A stretch of DNA of 64,000 bases, taken from positions 502,506-566,505 of the forward strand of contig CM007327.1 in assembly GCA_000333855.2 (NCBI GenBank), read 5' to 3'. Of the stretch, positions 58,058 through 64,000 are shown one piece after another. The notes under the pieces were generated by a model. The model did not search any database. It saw nothing but the letters and a program-made list of their open reading frames with translations, and was not told the origin of the DNA. This DNA is from Endotrypanum monterogeii. Lineage: Eukaryota > Euglenozoa > Kinetoplastea > Trypanosomatida > Trypanosomatidae. Positions within the stretch are counted from its first letter, which is position 1; each line of letters begins with the position of its first letter. Position numbers and translations under genes: made by a program.

Positions 58058-59518
58058 ATGTCTCTATTTCACGACGAGGCGCCACGTGGCGCCACGCAAC
58101 GCGAGACCGGAGAGTCGCCATTCTACAACGAAGCCGAGAATGAAAATGCTAACGCTAATCACAACTCGTCTGCAAGCACCGAGCATCCACAGGATCGTTC
58201 CGCGATAAAAAAAACCTTCACAGAAATGGATGCGGCCAGCATGATGGACGAAGAAATTGAGGAAATTCCATACAAAGATCAGCGTTCTAAGTTTCGCATC
58301 ATGTTCGAGAAGGTCGTGCCGCCAGGTGGTGTCATCGCAAGCTCCTTCACCCTGGGCAGCTCCACGCTTGGTGCCGGTATTCTTGGTTTGCCGTATGCAT
58401 TTAACGGCATGGGTCTGGCCACCGCTCTGATAGTGCTAATGGTGGTGACAATACTAACCATTTTCTCGCTCTGGCTGTTGGCGCGGTGCGCAGACATCAC
58501 AAGGGTGCGAACGTATGAAGATGTGGTGCGTGTGCTTCTTGGCCGCGGAGCCGACTACGCCGCCGCTGTGTTTATGCTAGGTTTCTGCCTTGGCGGAGCC
58601 GTGAGCTACATCATCTCCATTCGCAACTTGTTGACCCCTATGTTCGACAATCCAAGTGTTCCACAGTTTCTCCAGACACGGGAGGGTAACAGCGTCATCA
58701 CATCGTTGATCTGGCTCGTCTGTATCTTGCCACTGTGCCTGCCCAAGAATATTGATACGCTACGTCACTACTCGATCATTGGTGTCACCATGGTGATTTT
58801 CTTCGTCATCTGCATCATTCAAGATAGCGGCGCGTACATGAACAAAAACGGCTGGCGTCGTGACATAAACTTCTTCAATACCGGAAACAACGCCATCGAG
58901 GGCCTCGGTACCATCATGTTCGCTTGCCTGGTCCAGATCAACGCGCAGGAGGTCTACTATGAGATGGCAAAGCCGACACCGCGTAATATGGTGCGGAACA
59001 GCATAATTGCCATGTCCGGTTGTGGTCTTCTCTACGCGCTCGCCGGTGTGTTCGGCTGCGCACGCTTCGGCCCCACTGTGAAGCCGTCCATTCTGCTCAT
59101 GTACCAGCCGCGTGAGTCACCACAGTTTTGGGTGGCCTACTTCGGCATTGTGGTGAAGATCTGTGTTGCCTTTGCGCTGCACCAACTTCCAATGCGTGAC
59201 GGCATATATCATTTCTTCTCATGGGACGTCTACCGTATGCCCTGGTGGAAGAACGCATTGATCTGTGGCGGTATTGCAGCATTTGTGCTCATTATCGGCC
59301 TCTTCGTGCCAGACATCAACGTCGTGCTTGGCTTGGTCGGTTCCCTCTGCGGCGGATTTATTGGTTTTATTTTTCCCGCGCTCATGATTATGTACACGGG
59401 CAAATGGGGACTGAGGAATGTCGGCTTTCTGGAGTGGGGCTTAACCTATCTTCTTCTTTTTGCCGGCATCGTTGCGGTCGTCTTCGGCACAACCGCGTCG
59501 ATTTACGGTATAGTTTAG
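58058..59518 (+). CDS. AAAP-family amino acid transporter (486 aa)
   Basis: An amino acid/auxin permease type transporter with about eleven membrane helices. After a polar, acidic N-terminal tail (residues 1 to about 85), the first helix contains GGVIASSFTLGSSTLGAGIL, the family signature in which Gly/Ser residues line the substrate site, followed by LGLPYAFNGMG. Other conserved parts are FMLGFCLGGAVSYIISI, LPLCLPKNIDTLRHYS and the helix with GLVGSLCGGFIGFIFPAL. The trypanosomatid AAT family includes proline, arginine and lysine carriers; the substrate cannot be told here. From memory of L. major this position is the locus called aATP11. The ATG at 58058 is the first in the frame, which otherwise begins at a TTG. 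It is expected at the plasma membrane or in endosomal compartments. Confidence 0.93.
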   Translation: MSLFHDEAPRGATQRETGESPFYNEAENENANANHNSSASTEHPQDRSAIKKTFTEMDAASMMDEEIEEIPYKDQRSKFRIMFEKVVPPGGVIASSFTLGSSTLGAGILGLPYAFNGMGLATALIVLMVVTILTIFSLWLLARCADITRVRTYEDVVRVLLGRGADYAAAVFMLGFCLGGAVSYIISIRNLLTPMFDNPSVPQFLQTREGNSVITSLIWLVCILPLCLPKNIDTLRHYSIIGVTMVIFFVICIIQDSGAYMNKNGWRRDINFFNTGNNAIEGLGTIMFACLVQINAQEVYYEMAKPTPRNMVRNSIIAMSGCGLLYALAGVFGCARFGPTVKPSILLMYQPRESPQFWVAYFGIVVKICVAFALHQLPMRDGIYHFFSWDVYRMPWWKNALICGGIAAFVLIIGLFVPDINVVLGLVGSLCGGFIGFIFPALMIMYTGKWGLRNVGFLEWGLTYLLLFAGIVAVVFGTTASIYGIV

Positions 59519-60894
59519 GTTTAATAGCATCTGAAAAAAAAAAATCACTTGAAGGTGCTAGTGAATGTTGGCCCTGTGAAACCCCTCATAGAGAAACAAC
59601 AGCCTCCTCAATAGTCCAGTTTGTTTGTGTCTGTGTTCCAATGGGCAAACTGTTGGATGTGTCCATGTTCTGCTCTCAAATCAGATGGGAAACACACTGA
59701 CGCACGTCCGCGTGTGTGTCTGCGTTTGCCAGTGACTGACTTGTGTGTGCGGGCAGCACCGATATCAAGACCCCACCGTCTGCGATCGCGAGAAACGAAG
59801 TTGCAGCGCGACGACAGTCTCTGCACTAGCGTACATTTATACAACGAACATTTTTCCGCGCCTCGTTACAGCTTCCCATGACGACACGAAAAGAACATGC
59901 GTCAAAACACGGCACTATTGCTGGACAAAGTTGTGAATAACGGGTACATGTCCATGAAAACGAAACCCAAATCGAAAGAACTCGTGCTATCACGTCTGCT
60001 GCCATATCCCCTCCCACCCTTACTTTTTTTTTTTTTGTATGTGTGTGTCATCTCATACCTGACTTATTATAATTATTGTTTCTTGTTTTATGCGGATTTC
60101 TTTCACCCATCTTTTAACTCCCCAATTTTTTTTTTGTGTTTTCATCTTTTCGTTTGTTTCTTCCTATAGTTTTCCTTTTTGTGGTTGTCAGCGCCTGCGA
60201 AAGGCACGTTACGCATCTCCGCGTCTTTCACTTTTTCGTGTATCTTTTCTGTCTCGTGAAGTAGAGAGATCTCCCTATCCTTTTGTATGCGCTCCCATTA
60301 CTTTCGGTTTACAGGTGTCTCCCTATGCATGCTAAAGCTGATATCGTTGCTCTTGCCCAGAACGCTCCCTGCAGGAGAAAAACTTGCGTCTTTGAATAGT
60401 ACACTGCTCCAATGCTTCCCCCCCTCCTCTCTCCCCATGCTTCTCTGTTTATTCGTCTCCAGTAATATTTTTTTGTAGTGTGTCTGTCACACCTTTTCAT
60501 TTCTCAGATGGTGCGTGCTATTTTTATTTCGTTTCTCTTTTGATGTTGATTTCGTTTCTTATCTCCCCTCCTTTCTCCAGGAAGCAACCTCCTTTCATTT
60601 TTTTTCCACTGTCTGTGTATATACGTGCTCTCTTCAAGCGTTGCGGGCGTTGTATCTGCAATACAGTTTTTTTTTATTGTCGCGGTATTTTCTTTTTTTC
60701 TCCAAGTGCCTCGCAGAATATCTCTATGGCAACATTTCCTGTCTTACCTTTTCCAGCGTAAGTACGTGCATTCATTGCAGCCTCCTTTACCATATTTCTC
60801 CATGATACTCCCTTCTCCCTGACTATTTTTTCTCTGTTTCCCGTCTCAGAGGGGGCAAATACGTAAGTGAGTGACGGTGCATTAGCGATGAAGC

Positions 60895-61026
60895 ATGCGA
60901 GCGATGGTGAGTACCAACACCGACTCGCCGTCGTCTTCACTGGAGCCATGTGTCACCCGGCGAAAGTCGGTGTATCTCCGAGGAGTGGTGATAGAGCTCG
61001 GCAACTATCAGTGCGTCGTGTTTTGA
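60895..61026 (+). CDS. Candidate micro-ORF behind a strong splice acceptor (43 aa)
   Basis: In an otherwise T-rich stretch, a pyrimidine tract ending in CCCGTCTCAG (AG at 60848-60849) is followed by a GC-balanced patch with codon use like the real genes. The frame from the ATG at 60895 (a second in-frame ATG is at 60904) ends with ...YLRGVVIELGNYQCVVF and a TGA. The middle is Ser/Thr/Pro-rich and the end looks like two beta strands. A competing frame of 51 codons starts slightly earlier (60888), so which frame, if any, is translated is unknown. No family is recognised. Confidence 0.35.
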   Translation: MRAMVSTNTDSPSSSLEPCVTRRKSVYLRGVVIELGNYQCVVF

Positions 61027-63561
61027 CTTCTTGTTTGTCCTGAAATACTTTCATGTATACATACACATATTTTTTTACTTCCTCCAGAGGACTTCTTTCT
61101 CGACAACCATATTTCACGCGGGACGGCACACCAATACGCGAGATCAGGTGCTATGTGAATATACGAGTAGTTGTTTACTTGTTGCCACTCTCAAAAGGTG
61201 TGTCCGCCTTTTGAGAACCACCCATGGGGTTTCCAGAAAGTTGCTTCGTAGAAAAGAAAAGTGAGGCAAATGGGGTATTTTGACGGAAAAGGGATACTGT
61301 TGATTTGTAGCCATTTGTGATTTCTTCACCGATGGATCCCTCGCTGCTTTTTTAAATATATTATATACAGCACGCCATCACCGCCACCACGTCGTCGTCG
61401 GGTATCCATTTTGTCAAAAGAAATCAAAGCTGAATTAATTTATACCCCTTATTTTTTTTTTTTACTTCTCCGGCGCGGCTTTCTCAAGGAGCGGAACATA
61501 GAAGCCACACTGCGTTTGGCTATCCTCCGCGCAGACCTTTCGTCTCCCGCCTTTCTCAGAGCAGCGAGAAGCCTCCAAAAATCAAAAGTGCTCGTTTTTT
61601 GTTATGTATTACCGACCATTATCTTTTTTTTTTCTTTTCCACGTTGTTTGTCGTACCTTTTTCTAACAATTCGATATTTTGTAGTATTTTTGTCGCTGTT
61701 ACGTGCCTCAACACTGCGGCAAAGAACAAGAGCGAGAACACATGTCTGTTCCAGGATTCTATGCCCACTCGTTCTCTCCTTTCACGGAGTGAAAATGTCA
61801 TTGATGCCTTACCGAATATACCTTCTTTTTTTTTTTTTCATGTTTGATTATTGCGTCTCTTTTGTTCATCCCTATCCCGACGTCGATCCATGCCATACGA
61901 GGGCAAGTGGTCACGAGAACAAACATGCTAAAGAATTGTGTTTTTTTTATATCCATCAAGAACACGCTGTGTGCGCAACGTACAACTGTAGACTCTGCTT
62001 GTGTTGCTGTGTGTGTCGGTGTATATTCGTGCTTTCCTCCCACTTTTGTGCCAAAGAAGCGTCGGTACGCTTCCCCTGTTTCCTCGAGAGCACAACCATT
62101 TTGATGGAATCTCTCGCATGGTGTTGTATACGTAGAATAAATACTAATTTGTATTTGTCAAGGCAAAGCACCCCAGTGGCTTTTTATACATGTATTTTGC
62201 TTTGGGACTACGCAACACCGTACAAAAACGCATATGAACATAAAACATACACCAAACATGAGCAGCAAGCTGTAGTGAAGAAAAAGACAGCGTGGCAACG
62301 CCATTTCAGGAGATTTTTTAAAATATACATCTTCACCTCACACGGCATGTCGGTGAGCCGGGATGCAGGAGGGGGTTATTACTAAAAACACTGGAGCCAC
62401 TGGGGTCCCGATGACTAGCCATTAACCGCTGTCTTCCTCCTCTCTCCCCGCTGTACAGTGATGATGTTTTGTCTTTGACCTGTTTATACTAAGTGATGCG
62501 AAGGACAAGGGCATTTGTAACCACACGGCAATTACTTGAATTGCGGGGCACCCTGTCCTCATCTGAACGCCCATCAACTCTTTTACCTCCCCTCTTTTCA
62601 CCATTTCTACTTCTGCACACCTCTCAGGCAGTTCCCTCCCCCACCCTTAGTGCCACTCATCGGTGCACATAACTGGACACACGCATAGAAGTTTACGTGG
62701 CGCTAGCTCCTTTATCGTAATATGCATTTTTGCTTGGAATCTATTCTAGTACTCGAATTCTTTCTCTGTCGTTGAAAAATAGTCCACATAAGCTCCGATA
62801 GTTTCCACTGTCCGTTTTTCTTTGGCGATGCCAATCATCTGCTGTATGGTCGTCGGTGTGTGCGCGATCTCTTCGGGACCTGGGCAATAGGGCTAATCCT
62901 GGTGTCGCGGCGCCCTGTGTGGGGGGGCGTCTGTTGGGGCCGCTGGCCAGGGCCAGGGCAGGAGTCAGCGACATGGGCGGGCTCGGATGATGGAGTTGAT
63001 GGAATCCGCGTTGTATTTGGCTGCGCTTGAGGTCTCGCCGCCTTGTGTCTACGGTGTGGACAACGCTGAGTACTGTGCTCCCTCCCCCCTGAATTTGCAG
63101 TAGTGTGATCCCTGGGCAACGTTGTCCTCGGGCAGTTTCTTTTTCTTTTTTTTTTTTCACGAGTCCCGTAAGTCAATTCACGCTGTTGCTGCGGTGCACA
63201 CCTACCTTTTCCACTCTACACCCACCATACCCATATGCACCCCCACAACGCATCGCGATCGCTTAGTTGACCTTGTTTTTTTCTTTTTTGTCTTGAAGAC
63301 CACATTACCGATGTGCACACAGAAGGTGGTTTGGTTGCTCTGTTTTTGCTGTCTTTGGCCCATCCCTTGACCCTTGGGTTAGCTGCTGCTGTGTTTTTTC
63401 CCTCTTTCTTTACCAACACCGCTGCGCCATCACATGACCGACTGCTCTCGTAATGACTGCTTTGGTTTTCCCCATGAGCTGACTTGCAGAGCCTGTGGAT
63501 CAGCTGTACTCGCCTGTGTGTTGGGGTGGAGTCCCCACTTCTGGACTACTTTTGTGCGCGC

Positions 63562-63585
63562 CCACACACACACACACACACACAC
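63562..63585. repeat. (CA)n microsatellite
   Basis: About 24 bases of CA dinucleotides in the long spacer near the right edge. Confidence 0.88.
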
Positions 63586-63977
63586 CAAGGAGAATATACA
63601 CCTTCACATGCGCCTACTCCTCACCTTCATGAGTGTGTGTGTGTATGTGTGTGTGTTACTCGTCCTCGTTATTCAGTGTCTGCGTGTCTTGGTCTCTGTC
63701 TGCCATGCGCCGTTTTTGTTTTGCCCTTTTTTTTTCTCTTCGGCGACGAGGGGGAGGGGGGCTTATTCCCCCCTCGTCGCCCCTTCACTTGATGGCGTTA
63801 TGCACTTCGTCTTTTTCTCCACAAATTCCTCACATCTTTTTTTTTTTTCTTCTTCTTTGCGCCGTGGTTTCCTCACACACTTCGTGCGGCTGTACGTTGC
63901 CTGTATGCCCTCCCCCCTCCCTTTGCTTTCTCCATCCGTCAGGCGACAGTGTGCGCCTATCCGTTTCCCCAGGAGAG

Positions 63978-64000
63978 ATGTCTACGTATACGCGCCCATT
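63978..64000 (+). CDS. Probable start of the next gene (partial at right edge)
   Basis: A long T/C tract ending in the AG at 63941-63942 is followed 35 bases later by an ATG (63978) that stays open for seven codons (MSTYTRP) to the end of the window. The arrangement matches the 5' ends of the confirmed genes here. Too little is present to name the product, and it could be a short frame. Confidence 0.4.

Larger units (their letters stand above)
59519..63977. other. Very long T-rich intergenic stretch (about 4.5 kb)
   Basis: No convincing long gene. The stretch is rich in poly-T runs and T/C tracts, with several splice-acceptor-like sites (AG at 60579-60580, 60848-60849, 62458-62459 and 63941-63942). 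A + frame of about 320 codons at 61411-62385 begins in T-rich sequence and has no codon bias. A GC-balanced patch at about 62870-63130 is without a good frame. A CA tract lies at about 63562-63585 and a TG-rich tract at 63632-63657. One micro-ORF is listed separately. Confidence 0.5.

Noticed and set aside
61411..62385. 324-codon + frame in the right-hand spacer
   Set aside because: It begins in T-rich sequence without a good start, is full of Phe/Cys/His from pyrimidine-rich DNA, and has no codon bias or domain.
62870..63130. GC-balanced patch in the last spacer, possibly coding or a SIDER-like element
   Set aside because: No intact ATG-initiated frame with bias, no clear tail or duplication; I could not compare it with an element consensus.

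Overview
The window is nuclear DNA from a trypanosomatid, most likely of the Leishmania/Leptomonas/Crithidia group. All 20 well-supported protein genes, and a partial one at the right edge, lie on the + strand without introns. They are separated by long, pyrimidine-rich, microsatellite-rich spacers, and each gene is preceded by a polypyrimidine tract and an AG where a spliced leader could be added. This is the layout of one polycistronic transcription unit read left to right. Coding GC is high, G/C-ending codons are common, and the kinetoplastid-specific RNA-editing (KREPA) genes confirm the group. From memory, the order lipoate ligase, front-end desaturase, MsrA, amino-acid transporter resembles the right part of Leishmania major chromosome 7; I could not check this.

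Left third (1-24 kb): an acidic nucleolar protein (NOPP44/46-like), the CIA-targeting factor CIA2/MIP18, a large PIF1-family helicase with what looks like a C-terminal PIN nuclease domain, a WW-less PIN1 parvulin, a small mitochondrial OB-fold protein of the KREPA type, a Sel1-repeat protein, a P5A-type ATPase and a Dpy-30 domain protein.

Middle (24-41 kb): a mitochondrial lipoate-protein ligase, a two-zinc-finger/OB-fold editosome protein (KREPA3-like), a WD40/coiled-coil protein, a front-end fatty-acid desaturase, two unrecognised proteins, the mitochondrial ATP synthase c subunit, and a membrane-anchored coiled-coil protein with a possible mitofilin-like C-terminus.

Right third (42-64 kb): proteasome subunit RPN10, a degenerate Miro GTPase, MsrA, a 2544-residue VPS13-type bridge-like lipid-transfer protein and an AAAP amino-acid transporter. 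A 4.5 kb, T-rich, nearly gene-free stretch follows, with one candidate micro-ORF, and a new gene seems to begin 23 bases before the window ends.

Many products are mitochondrial: two editosome-type proteins, lipoate ligase, ATP synthase c, Miro and the mitofilin-like protein. Neighbouring genes in trypanosomatid transcription units are usually not functionally linked, so this is not read as an operon. The observations most worth following up are the PIF1-PIN architecture, an upstream ORF whose stop overlaps the helicase start, the altered P-loop of Miro, the mitofilin-like protein, and two candidate small ORFs behind strong splice acceptors. No tRNA, rRNA, CRISPR array or intact transposon was recognised.
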